Both the position numbers and the translations under genes were made by a program. A DNA stretch of 64,000 nucleotides from Pseudomonadales bacterium (GTDB lineage Bacteria > Pseudomonadota > Gammaproteobacteria > Pseudomonadales > Azotimanducaceae). Below are positions 48,847 through 57,530 of this stretch, piece by piece. Each line of letters begins with the position of its first letter. Positions within the stretch are counted from its first letter, which is position 1. The stretch is from assembly GCA_028285415.1 (NCBI GenBank), contig JANQPF010000026.1, positions 62,001-126,000 of the forward strand, written 5' to 3'. Below the pieces are notes generated by a model that saw nothing but the letters and a program-made list of their open reading frames with translations, made no database searches and was not told the origin of the DNA.

Positions 48847-50022
48847 ATGCAGACGACCACGCAACTCAGCGAACGCACATCCCGGCAACGCTTGCTTGCC
48901 GCGCTTGTGGTTTGCCTCGCCTGTGCCCCGCTAACCGCCATCAGTGACACCTTTCCCGCGTACAAACCCTCGTCGCGCAGCCCCGCTCCGTTAGATATTC
49001 GCAGCAACGCTTACGGCGCCAGTCGCGACGCCCCCGACGCGCTCAAAATTGGCGAGGTTGCGCCGGATTTTGCCGCACCCCGGGCGGGCGGTGGCATCGT
49101 CAACAGCCGGATTCTGCGCCGTGAGGGACCGCTGGTCCTGATTTTTTACCGCGGTCACTGGTGACCCGCATGCAACGTGCAGCTCGGTGAGCTGCAGCAT
49201 CAGATGGCACGGTTCGAGCGGCGCAACGCCACCGTCGTTGCGCTGTCTGTAGACGCGCCGGACGATTCGCTCGCGATGATCGAGCGCCTCGGCATGACCT
49301 ATCCAGTTGCCAGCGATCCGAATCAGCGCGTGGTACAGCTCTTTGGCGTCCAGAATCCGCAAACGCGGGAGCTTGCGCTGCACGCGGTGTATATCGTCGC
49401 CACTGATGGCACCATCTTCTACCGTAAAGTCGGTCGGCGCCGACCGGTGTCCGTGGAGCTGATCGACGCCATCGACGCCCACCGCGGCGAGTATCCACAA
49501 ACGGACGTTGTCGAAGGCGCCAGGCGAACCGCCGTGGCGTACCCGACAAACAACTTTCAGGCCTTACTGGAGGTCAGCCAGGCAACGCCTCCGGCTGCAT
49601 CCGTGCACCCAGAAGCGCTCAGCAACGTGCTGGCGCTCGTCCGTTCTGGACGCGGCGACGACGCCGTGTTTGCGTACCGAAAACTCATCCGCATGAGCCC
49701 TGCGGCAGACCGCGAAGCGCTCTACAACACGGCAGCATGGATGGCACGAGAGCTATTCTTTGCACCGTCCGCAGACGCCCTCGCCGTTGGCACGGAACTG
49801 GGGCAGCGCATTGCCCGCGTACGTGAGCTGGAAACGCAGCTTGCTGCTGCCGGAGACGAGCGTGATACCGTCGAGGCGCAACTCGCCGCCGCCCGCGCGG
49901 GGCTCAGCGGTGTGCGCGCCAGGATCAATCAGAACGCGGATGACTGGCGCCTGCGTTCGGTAAAAACCACCATTCGCGCATACCGTGAGCTGTCCCGCGC
50001 CGGGACGCTCAACGATTCCTGA
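48847..50022 (+). CDS. Exported peroxiredoxin-like selenoprotein (in-frame TGA as Sec106, UxxC)
   Basis: 391 codons in one frame from ATG 48847 to the TGA/TAA region at 50022, broken only by TGA at 49162-49164 (residue 106). Just before it is the AhpC/TSA strand GPLVLIFYRGHW, just after it PACNVQLGELQHQMARFERRNATVVALSVDAP, so the TGA replaces the first Cys of the family WCPxC motif, giving U-P-A-C (Sec106, Cys109). A SECIS-like stem-loop lies 21 bases downstream. A signal peptide (RQRLLAALVVCLACAPLTA) predicts periplasmic location. After the thioredoxin-like domain (to about residue 210), an Ala/Glu-rich coiled coil ends the protein. The alternative, a nonsense-mutated Cys codon, is less likely. 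ATG has no clear Shine-Dalgarno. Confidence 0.82.
49170..49200 (+). promoter_or_regulatory. Bacterial SECIS-like element for Sec insertion
   Basis: An mRNA hairpin starts 5 bases after the in-frame TGA. The upper stem is a perfect 8 bp, TGCAGCTC (49178-49185) with GAGCTGCA (49189-49196), closed by the loop GGT. A four-base bulge (AACG) separates it from a lower stem ATGC (49170-49173) with GCAT (49197-49200). The loop is 21 bases from the TGA, within the 16-37 spacing known for bacterial SECIS, and begins with G, as the E. coli fdhF loop does. SelB binding is inferred. Confidence 0.72.
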
Positions 50023-50173
50023 TCCGCTAATCCACGACGACAACGCCACGCGTCATTTACAGCAGATCCGACTGTAGCAGTAGCGGCGGCGTCCACCGAT
50101 GAGGCACTTACGACGCTGGGCGTTCCCCGCAACATCGCGGATAATAGCGCCCGTACAAACAATGGATAGTTAA

Positions 50174-51196
50174 ATGGCGGCGGTCAAAGTAGTTCTCATT
50201 CCCGGCGATGGCATTGGCCCCGAAATCACTGACGCGGTCCTGAAGGTTCTCGACGCGGCAGGTGCCGAGATTGAGTGGCAGCGCTGCCTGGCCGGCCTGA
50301 CCGCCCTGGAGGAAGAAGGTGAGGTGCTGCCGGATTCTACACGCGAGGCCATCGAGCACTGCGGTATTGCTTTGAAGGGACCCTGCACGACACCCGTCGG
50401 CGAAGGTTTTTCTTCGGTAAACGTGCAGCTCAGAAAAACCTTCAACCTCTACGCAGCGGTACGACCCGTACGTAATCTTCCCGGCGTGGACACCCGCTAC
50501 GAAGACGTAGATCTCGTCATCATCCGGGAAAACACCGAAGGGCTTTACAGCGGTGTCGAAAACGAGGTGACACCCGGCGTTGTCATGAGCATGAAGGTTG
50601 CCACGGAAGCAGGCTGCGAGCGGATCAGTCACTGGGCGTTTCGCTATGCAACCCAACGCCAGCGCAACAAGATCACCGTGTTTCACAAAGCCAATATCAT
50701 GAAGATGACGGACGGTTTGTTTCTGCGCTCTGCTGCCGCGGCCCACAAACGGGATTATCCGAACATCGACTATGACAGCGCCATTATCGACGCTGGCTGC
50801 ATGCGCCTCGTCCAGGATCCCACTCAGTTCGATATTCTGTTACTCGAGAATCTCTATGGCGACGTCGTCAGTGATCTGTGTGCCGGCCTGGTCGGCGGGC
50901 TAGGCGTCGTACCGGGCGCTAATTTTGGTGACAAGGAAGCCATATTCGAGGCGGTGCATGGCTCTGCCCCCGACATCGCGGGTCAGAACAAAGCCAATCC
51001 GCTGGCGCTCCTCATGTCGGCGGTGATGATGCTGAACCATCTGGCGGAGGAACACGAGGACGAGCGCTTCGGCGAAGCGGCAGCACGGATTCGGGATGCT
51101 TACGACGCCTGCCTGACCGCCGGAGAGATGACTGCGGATCTGGGAGGAAAGCTCGGCACCGCCGAATTTGCACAGGCGGTCATCGCCCGACTTTGA
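50174..51196 (+). CDS. NAD-type isocitrate dehydrogenase (isocitrate/isopropylmalate dehydrogenase family)
   Basis: 340-residue beta-decarboxylating dehydrogenase. LIPGDGIGPEITDAVLKVL is the N-terminus, SVNVQLRKTFNLYAAVRPVRN the substrate-binding segment with Ser/Asn/Arg/Arg, IIRENTEGLYSGVE the catalytic Tyr region, FHKANIMKMTDGLF the Lys, and VHGSAPDIAGQNKANP the cofactor loop; this pattern fits NAD-isocitrate dehydrogenase (IDH3-like) and not isopropylmalate dehydrogenase. The 151-bp gap from the peroxiredoxin gene suggests its own promoter. Converges on the diguanylate cyclase gene with 4 bases between the ends. Confidence 0.9.
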   Translation: MAAVKVVLIPGDGIGPEITDAVLKVLDAAGAEIEWQRCLAGLTALEEEGEVLPDSTREAIEHCGIALKGPCTTPVGEGFSSVNVQLRKTFNLYAAVRPVRNLPGVDTRYEDVDLVIIRENTEGLYSGVENEVTPGVVMSMKVATEAGCERISHWAFRYATQRQRNKITVFHKANIMKMTDGLFLRSAAAAHKRDYPNIDYDSAIIDAGCMRLVQDPTQFDILLLENLYGDVVSDLCAGLVGGLGVVPGANFGDKEAIFEAVHGSAPDIAGQNKANPLALLMSAVMMLNHLAEEHEDERFGEAAARIRDAYDACLTAGEMTADLGGKLGTAEFAQAVIARL

Positions 51197-51200
51197 GCAC

Positions 51201-54200
51201 TCATCGGCCGGTGGCCGCGACGCGGTCGTCCTCCCAGTCGAGTTTCAACTGTCCGGGGATAGAGCTGTCGACGATCAGCTTGCCGCTTTCGATGAGCGTG
51301 CCGAAGTCCTGCGTCATCGAGCTGAAGTCCGAAACTTCCAAAGTATCCGAACCGTCGATGCTGACCCAGGCGTTACGACCGTTTGCTTTCGCAATGTAAG
51401 CTGCTTTGTCTGCGATCGCCGCCACCTGCTCCCAGCGCACGCTGGCGAGACGCGATTGACCCATGGGAAACGGTGACACACCAATAGATCCACTGACACG
51501 GCCTTCTTCATCGGGTAGCCCAACGTCATACGCAATCGCCGCTAGAGATTCGCGAATTCGTTCAGCAAGTACCTTCACGCCATTAAAGCTCGAGGCATGG
51601 CCGATGATCATGAATTCGTCCCCACCCCAGCGGACAATCACGTCCGATTCACGGCAGCAGGTCTCCAGGCGTTCTTTGACCTGTACCAGGACGTTGTCGC
51701 CCGCCTGGTGTCCAAAGGTATCGTTGATGTACTTGAAACCGTCCAGATCGATCATCATGAAAAACAGGAGCTTGGAAGAGTCCTGAGCTTCGACGTTGTT
51801 GATTTCGGCGGTGTCGCCTTCAATCAAACGCCGACGAACCATCGCAGTCTCCGCGCCGATGAACTGATCGACATATCGACGGTTTCGCAGTCCCGTGAGT
51901 GAGTCTGTTACGCTGGCTTCGGCAAGACGTTCGTTCAGGCGCTCCAGCTGGGCATAGCGAGCTGCGAGTTCCGAGGTACGCTCCCTGACCTCCTGCTCGA
52001 GTTTTGCCCGCTGCTCCGCTTCACGTCGGTGGGCCACGCGTTGCGCCCGGAGATACCAGAGCAGCAAACTCATGCCGATGAACGCGTATGCCATGTATGC
52101 CCACCACTGACGCCACGGCGGCGGTATCACCGTAACGGCAATAGACGCAGGCTCTTCGCTCCAGACACCATCGTTGTTGGCACCCAGCACCTCGAACACA
52201 TAGTCGCCGGATGGCAGATTGGAGTAGACCGCGCGCCGAAAGCGAGTCTCTTCTACCCACGCCTCGTCAAACCCCCGAAGCCGGTAGCGAAACTGATTCT
52301 TGTCAGCCGAGACGAAGTCGAGAGCAACGAAATCGAACGCAATGAACGGGTCCAGATACGCAAGCTCTACCCGCGGCGTCACGCCATCGTTTGCAGCTTT
52401 CGATAGCAAGGCATCACGAGATCGGGCGCTGGCGTGAACCTGAGGGGCCCGGCCATTGCGGGGAATTTCTGCCGGAAAGAAGCCGACGACGCCTTTATTA
52501 CTCCCGAACAGGAGGCGCCCGCTGCGGCTGCGCAGCGCCGCTCCCTGATTGAAGTCCGAGGTTTGCAAACCGTTTTCCACGTCAAAATGCGCCACGTTCT
52601 GACTCTCGGGATCAAATCGATAGAGCCCCCGGCTCGTGCTTGCCCAGATTTCACCCATGGCGCCGGGAACCGCGCCGTACACGGTCGACGCCAACCCCTG
52701 CGCGGTGCCGTAGCGTTGCAGCTCGAGCTGGCCGTTGGCCCGCGCATTCGCGTTCCAGCGCACCAGCCCTTCGTTCATCGTGCTGATCCAGAACGTACCG
52801 TCTGACGATTCGGAAAGATCCCACGCGGTCCCCTTGTCTGCGTCGTGGTTGTTGACATCGTCTGTCAGTGGATAGTGCTTGAACGTGCCGGCTTCGCGAT
52901 CGACGAGCACGTTGAGGCCACCGGCTTCTGTACCGATCCAGAGCCTGCCGTCATCGTCCCCATGCAAAGTCAGAACGCGATCGCTGCTCAGCGATCTCGA
53001 ATCGTCGGGATCTTTCCGATAGTGGAAAAACAGGCCGGATTCGACGTCCGCCAGGTAGTTGAGACCACCATCGAACACGCCAACCCACACGCCACCGTCG
53101 TCGTCGACGTGAATGCTCGTAATGGCGTCACCACTCAGCGAATCCGGGTCCTCCGGATTGTGACGGAACGTCCTGAAACGCCCATCTTTGCCGAGCATGT
53201 TGAGACCGTGATAGCGCGTGCCAACCCAGACGCGGTCCTGCGCGTCTACCTGCACGGCCATGACCCGATCATCGGAGATTGTCCCGGCCGCGTCTGCATC
53301 ATGTCGGTAGTGGCGGGCCTCACCGATGGCCAGATCGAGGCGGGTCAGGCCGCCGCCGTAGGTGCCCACCCAGAGAACTCCTTCACTGTTCTCGGCAATA
53401 GACGAGACGCGGTTGTCAGCAAGAAAATCCTGGGCAACCTGATAGTGCGCGAACGTGTCGCTGAAGTAGTTCCAGCTGCTTACCCCGCCGCTCGTCGCAA
53501 GCCACAGGACGCCGGAATTGTCCTGGTAGATCGCGTTGATGGTGTCATTCACGAGGCTCGACGGTAGCGCCTCGTTGTTTCGGTAGCGAACGAATCCCTG
53601 CACTCCCGGACGCCATTCCGACAAGCCCTCTTCCGTCCCCACCCAGAGCGAACCCTTGTTGTCCTCGAAAATTGCCGGTACCTGACCGGCCCCAAGGCTG
53701 TTGGGATCCGCCGCGTCATGTATGAACCGCCGAAAAGTGCCTGACGTGTCGTCGAGCAGATTCAATCCCCCTTTGGCGGTACCCACCCAGACGTTGCCCG
53801 AGCGGTCTTCGTAGATCGAACGTATTGCGTCATCGGCGATGCTGGCCGCGTTGTCGGCATCGTACCGAAACGTATGAAATCCGTTGCTGGCGCGGTCGAG
53901 CCGCGCAAGCCCGCCGCCATCCGTACCCACCCAGAGGCGGTCGCGCCGATCACGCATCAACGCGATGACGTGATTGCTGGGCAAGCTGTCGGCGCGTTGC
54001 GCATCGTGCTCATAGTGGCCTATCTCTCCGCTCCCCGTATCAACGGCAAAAAGCCCCGCGTCCACGGTACCCAGCCACATGGTGTTACCGTCTTTGACAG
54101 ACGTGCGCACACGCAGACTCCTGAGATCGGAGGGCAGGTTCAGCGGATTGCGGTCAAACGCATCTTCTTCGTAGTTGTACCGGTTGACGCCATTGTTCGT

Positions 54201-54521
54201 AGACACCCATAACGTACCGTCCTCGTCGACGTACAGCGACCAGACGAAGTTGTTGCTCAACGAACGTGGGTTCTTTGCATCGTGCTCATACACAATCAGC
54301 TCATGGCCGTCGAAGCGGTTCAAACCGTTCTGGGTGCCGAACCACATGTAGCCGTATGAGTCTTGTACAACGGCAAACACATACTCACCCGACAAGCCGT
54401 CGGTGGCCGTGATGTTCGAGAACTGCAGGTTGCGGGCAATGCGCGAGCTGGCTTGCAGCGGATCCGCGGCAAGCAGCAATGAGACCAGAATCAGGGAGCC
54501 CGCAACGGCGCGTCTGATCAC
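51201..54521 (-). CDS. Membrane diguanylate cyclase with periplasmic beta-propeller sensor
   Basis: 1106-residue c-di-GMP synthase. Signal peptide (GSLILVSLLLAADPLQA); about residues 30-690 form a two-component-regulator propeller (repeated GxLWVGTxxGGLxxLD units); Y_Y_Y domain near 730-795; one membrane segment near 804-824 (AYMAYAFIGMSLLLWYL); coiled coil 830-870; GGDEF domain 875-1060. The GGDEF motif is intact (RWGGDEFMIIG, residues about 964-968), with the RESD inhibitory site five residues before it. Its ATG overlaps the sigma54-activator stop by 4 bases, so it is the third gene of that operon. A diffusible or polymeric ligand in the periplasm is probably sensed. Confidence 0.93.
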   Translation of the reverse strand: MIRRAVAGSLILVSLLLAADPLQASSRIARNLQFSNITATDGLSGEYVFAVVQDSYGYMWFGTQNGLNRFDGHELIVYEHDAKNPRSLSNNFVWSLYVDEDGTLWVSTNNGVNRYNYEEDAFDRNPLNLPSDLRSLRVRTSVKDGNTMWLGTVDAGLFAVDTGSGEIGHYEHDAQRADSLPSNHVIALMRDRRDRLWVGTDGGGLARLDRASNGFHTFRYDADNAASIADDAIRSIYEDRSGNVWVGTAKGGLNLLDDTSGTFRRFIHDAADPNSLGAGQVPAIFEDNKGSLWVGTEEGLSEWRPGVQGFVRYRNNEALPSSLVNDTINAIYQDNSGVLWLATSGGVSSWNYFSDTFAHYQVAQDFLADNRVSSIAENSEGVLWVGTYGGGLTRLDLAIGEARHYRHDADAAGTISDDRVMAVQVDAQDRVWVGTRYHGLNMLGKDGRFRTFRHNPEDPDSLSGDAITSIHVDDDGGVWVGVFDGGLNYLADVESGLFFHYRKDPDDSRSLSSDRVLTLHGDDDGRLWIGTEAGGLNVLVDREAGTFKHYPLTDDVNNHDADKGTAWDLSESSDGTFWISTMNEGLVRWNANARANGQLELQRYGTAQGLASTVYGAVPGAMGEIWASTSRGLYRFDPESQNVAHFDVENGLQTSDFNQGAALRSRSGRLLFGSNKGVVGFFPAEIPRNGRAPQVHASARSRDALLSKAANDGVTPRVELAYLDPFIAFDFVALDFVSADKNQFRYRLRGFDEAWVEETRFRRAVYSNLPSGDYVFEVLGANNDGVWSEEPASIAVTVIPPPWRQWWAYMAYAFIGMSLLLWYLRAQRVAHRREAEQRAKLEQEVRERTSELAARYAQLERLNERLAEASVTDSLTGLRNRRYVDQFIGAETAMVRRRLIEGDTAEINNVEAQDSSKLLFFMMIDLDGFKYINDTFGHQAGDNVLVQVKERLETCCRESDVIVRWGGDEFMIIGHASSFNGVKVLAERIRESLAAIAYDVGLPDEEGRVSGSIGVSPFPMGQSRLASVRWEQVAAIADKAAYIAKANGRNAWVSIDGSDTLEVSDFSSMTQDFGTLIESGKLIVDSSIPGQLKLDWEDDRVAATGR

Positions 54522-57500
54522 GCCTCGTCCCTCGCTCGCAGCCAGCGCTTGTAAGTCGGGGATGTCACACCCATCAACGCAGCACCTACCGAAATCTTTT
54601 CCGGGAGACGCGTCTGCACGTCATCGAGCAGGACCAGACGCGCTTCGTCGAGGAGATCCATGTCAGCCTGCTCGTCACCGGCCTGTTCTCTTGCCATGGA
54701 TACGAGCTTGTCGATGAGCGGCTGCACGCGACCCCAATTCTCCGTGCGGTTGTTGAGGCCCGCCTGCAGTTCTGCCGTCGCCTTTTCGAAATGGCGGCGG
54801 AACGTAGATTCCGGAACGCCAACCAGACGGGCTGCGCGACGGGACACGTTGTCGCTTGCTTTGGCAGCCGCGATGACAAGATCTTCGGTAAGCCAACGAC
54901 CCAGTGGCACGGGCCGGCTCTTATTCTGCGTCAGCGCCGCATCAATCTGCTCCAGCAGCTCATCCCGCAGCGGCTGCCAGGGATCCGTCGAGGCCGCAGG
55001 CGGATCATGCTCTACGACGGGCGGAGGCACTGCCGGGGCAGCACTGTGCATGCTTGGCCGGACGTCACTTGCGCCATCGATCTCTTCCCCGCGATTGTGC
55101 TCGCTCGTCTCAGGCAACAGGACAATGTCCTCTTCCGCTATGGCAACACCCTGGGCCGTCAGCGCTGCGCGCACCATGGTGTGCTGCAGCTCGCGCACGT
55201 TACCCGGCCAGCTGTGATCGCGCAGCTTCTCCTCAGCTGCGCTGGAGAGCGCTTTCTGCTGCAAACCGTTCTGCACGCAGAACTGGCCGATGAAGTGCTC
55301 TGCAAGCGGCAACACGTCGGCAACGCGATGGCGTAGCGGAATCGCCTGCAGAGAGATCACCTGCAGACGGTAGTAAAGATCCGCGCGGAAGTTGCCTGTG
55401 GCTACTTCATCCTGAAGCCGGCGGTTGGTGGCTGCGACTATGCGGACATCCACCTTTCGCGAGGTGCCGCTGCCTACCGGAGAAAACTCTTTCTCCTGCA
55501 CAAAGCGTAAAAGCTTGGCTTGCACCTGCAACGGTAGCTCGCCTATTTCGTCCAGAAACAGCGTACCGCCGTCAGCCTGGGCAATCCGACCTTCGGAGGC
55601 GCTCTCCGCACCTGTGAACGCACCTTTGACATGACCAAAAAGCTCAGCCTCGAGGAGGCTGTGCGCCACCGCGCCACAATCCACGACGACATAAGACGCC
55701 TCTGCCCGATTACTGTGGGTGTGTATCGCCTGCGCCAGATGTTCTTTACCCGTGCCGCTCTCCCCCGTGATCAGAACGGTGGCGTTCGATGGCGCAACCC
55801 GCTTCAGCGTATCCATCAGCGCCTCCATTTCCTCTGAGCGGTAGATCATCTCCTTGTCGTTGAACGTCTGTTTGAGCTCGTCGAGCTCCTCGCGAAGCTG
55901 TCTGCTTTCGCGATCCTTTTCCCGGATCCATCCGGCCGCAAGCTGAGCCCGGTCCAGGGCAACGGCCATTTGACTGGCGAGCGCGTTGAGAAAGATGACG
56001 TCAGAAGAATCCAGCTGCAGCCGGCGACCGCGGCCGTCGAGGTACATGCAGGCGATGGCCTCATCACGCGCAATCAGCGGCACGGCATAAGCCGTGAAAT
56101 TCTCTGAATCATCCGCCGTGGCATTGTCGCCATCGGCGGCATGACCTGGACGCAACCGCTCGGCTTTCTGACTGGCCAGCGCTTCGTGAACCAGCGCGCG
56201 GTGCCGGGCATCCAGGTTGATCCGACGCCCACTGGCTCGACCTTCCGGTGAGGCATCTTCACGCACGTTCGAAGCCATCGGCTCGAGCGCATCATCACCG
56301 TCGAGCCTGAAGAGTGCCAGCCGGTCCGGCTGAAAGCCGATGGCCAGGCGGTCAATCATGGCGGCAGCCATGTCACTCGGATCCGGGTGCGAGGAGATCA
56401 GCGCAACGGTTTCCCACAGAAGCAGCATGTTGCGATAGTCTTTTTCCGTATCTGCGGTAAACATACCGCTCAACGGGCTGCTCGTAAGGTTGGGTTCCTC
56501 TTCGTCCTTCAAACTGTGCACCACAACCCGGGCGCCACCGGTCAGCTTGGCCCGGTTGAGTGCAAGATCGGCGCGGTGCAGAAGCACCGGCGCTTCTACC
56601 ATGCCTGACTCAAAGTCCTCGGGACTGGCGACTGCACCCCCCATGCTGAACGTCAAGCGCTCGTGATTGCCGACATATTCCTGTGCGATCAGATGGCGGC
56701 GTATTTTCTCCGCAGCCGCGCGACACTGCTGCAGGTCCGTCGCCGGAAGCACCACGGCAAACACCGCGCCACCGTAGCGAAACACGCCGTCGGTCTGGCG
56801 TAGGCATTGAGCGAGCGCGTCGGCGACTTCGCGAATGGCAAGGTCGCCGTGAATGCGTCCGTAGCGGTGATTGATCATGCTGAAATCGTCCGGGTTGATC
56901 AGCATGAGACTGATGGAGTTGCCGTGCTGCTTTGCTGCGGCAATAGCGCGCTTGAAGAAAACCTGCAGCTCCATGCGGCCCGGAAGCTGGCTGATTGGAT
57001 CCGACAGCGCCCCGGACAGCTGATAGACGCTCCACGCCATCTTGCTGCAAAGTGCAAGCGTGCTCCGGAGCTGGTCTGCAACCGTGCCCGGCGCCAGATT
57101 GTCTGTCTGCAGAGCGCGCACCAGGCTCTGCACGTCTCGGCAGTCTCGCAGGCCAAACCAGATGGTGCCGTCTATGCGCGGCGCAGCATCGACGACAGGA
57201 TTGGAGCGCCGCTCGTCAACTTCTCTCGCCTGTGCCTCGGGACGAACCAGAATGCTGTCCACTGACATACGGATGAGCACGCAGGCCGCATCCTCGCTTG
57301 CCTGGAGCTGCACCAGCTCCATACCTTCCTGAAAAGCGTCCTGAGCATCGAGGAGCTGAGCCGCCGCGTTGTCATCAACCAGCTCCGGCACCGGATGTTC
57401 TCCGATGTGAGCAAGCAAGGTCGGCTGGCTCTCAGCCGGCTCCATGGAAAGATACATCGAGGCGCTGGAAGCGCCGCTGATATGGCTGAGGAGACGCAGC

Positions 57501-57529
57501 AGACGATCGATGAGTTCTGGCGTACGCAT
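54518..57529 (-). CDS. Sigma54-dependent activator with degenerate GGDEF and GAF domains
   Basis: 1003-residue regulator. ATG 57529 starts one base after the HDOD stop. Domains: N-terminal helices (1-60), a degenerate GGDEF domain about 180-370 (DGVFRYGGAVFAVVLP in place of GGDEF), a GAF-type domain about 395-560, then an AAA+ sigma54 domain with Walker A GESGTGKE near 588, the GAFTGA loop (635-640), Walker B LFLDEIGELP and NVRELQH. The C-terminal 230 residues carry a Fis-like helix-turn-helix (DNVSRRAARLVGVPESTFRRHFEK near 890) and a second HTH-like end (ISVGAALMGVTSPTYKRWL). GAFTGA indicates sigma54 contact; ligand control by a nucleotide is inferred from the GGDEF relic. Confidence 0.9.
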   Translation of the reverse strand: MRTPELIDRLLRLLSHISGASSASMYLSMEPAESQPTLLAHIGEHPVPELVDDNAAAQLLDAQDAFQEGMELVQLQASEDAACVLIRMSVDSILVRPEAQAREVDERRSNPVVDAAPRIDGTIWFGLRDCRDVQSLVRALQTDNLAPGTVADQLRSTLALCSKMAWSVYQLSGALSDPISQLPGRMELQVFFKRAIAAAKQHGNSISLMLINPDDFSMINHRYGRIHGDLAIREVADALAQCLRQTDGVFRYGGAVFAVVLPATDLQQCRAAAEKIRRHLIAQEYVGNHERLTFSMGGAVASPEDFESGMVEAPVLLHRADLALNRAKLTGGARVVVHSLKDEEEPNLTSSPLSGMFTADTEKDYRNMLLLWETVALISSHPDPSDMAAAMIDRLAIGFQPDRLALFRLDGDDALEPMASNVREDASPEGRASGRRINLDARHRALVHEALASQKAERLRPGHAADGDNATADDSENFTAYAVPLIARDEAIACMYLDGRGRRLQLDSSDVIFLNALASQMAVALDRAQLAAGWIREKDRESRQLREELDELKQTFNDKEMIYRSEEMEALMDTLKRVAPSNATVLITGESGTGKEHLAQAIHTHSNRAEASYVVVDCGAVAHSLLEAELFGHVKGAFTGAESASEGRIAQADGGTLFLDEIGELPLQVQAKLLRFVQEKEFSPVGSGTSRKVDVRIVAATNRRLQDEVATGNFRADLYYRLQVISLQAIPLRHRVADVLPLAEHFIGQFCVQNGLQQKALSSAAEEKLRDHSWPGNVRELQHTMVRAALTAQGVAIAEEDIVLLPETSEHNRGEEIDGASDVRPSMHSAAPAVPPPVVEHDPPAASTDPWQPLRDELLEQIDAALTQNKSRPVPLGRWLTEDLVIAAAKASDNVSRRAARLVGVPESTFRRHFEKATAELQAGLNNRTENWGRVQPLIDKLVSMAREQAGDEQADMDLLDEARLVLLDDVQTRLPEKISVGAALMGVTSPTYKRWLRARDEA

Positions 57530-57530
57530 A

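Noticed and set aside
49177-50022. Separate gene starting at GTG 49177 for the second half of the peroxiredoxin
   Set aside because: It lacks a Shine-Dalgarno, starts in the middle of the conserved thioredoxin-fold helix, and is in the same frame as the upstream half with one TGA between. A single recoded gene explains both halves better.
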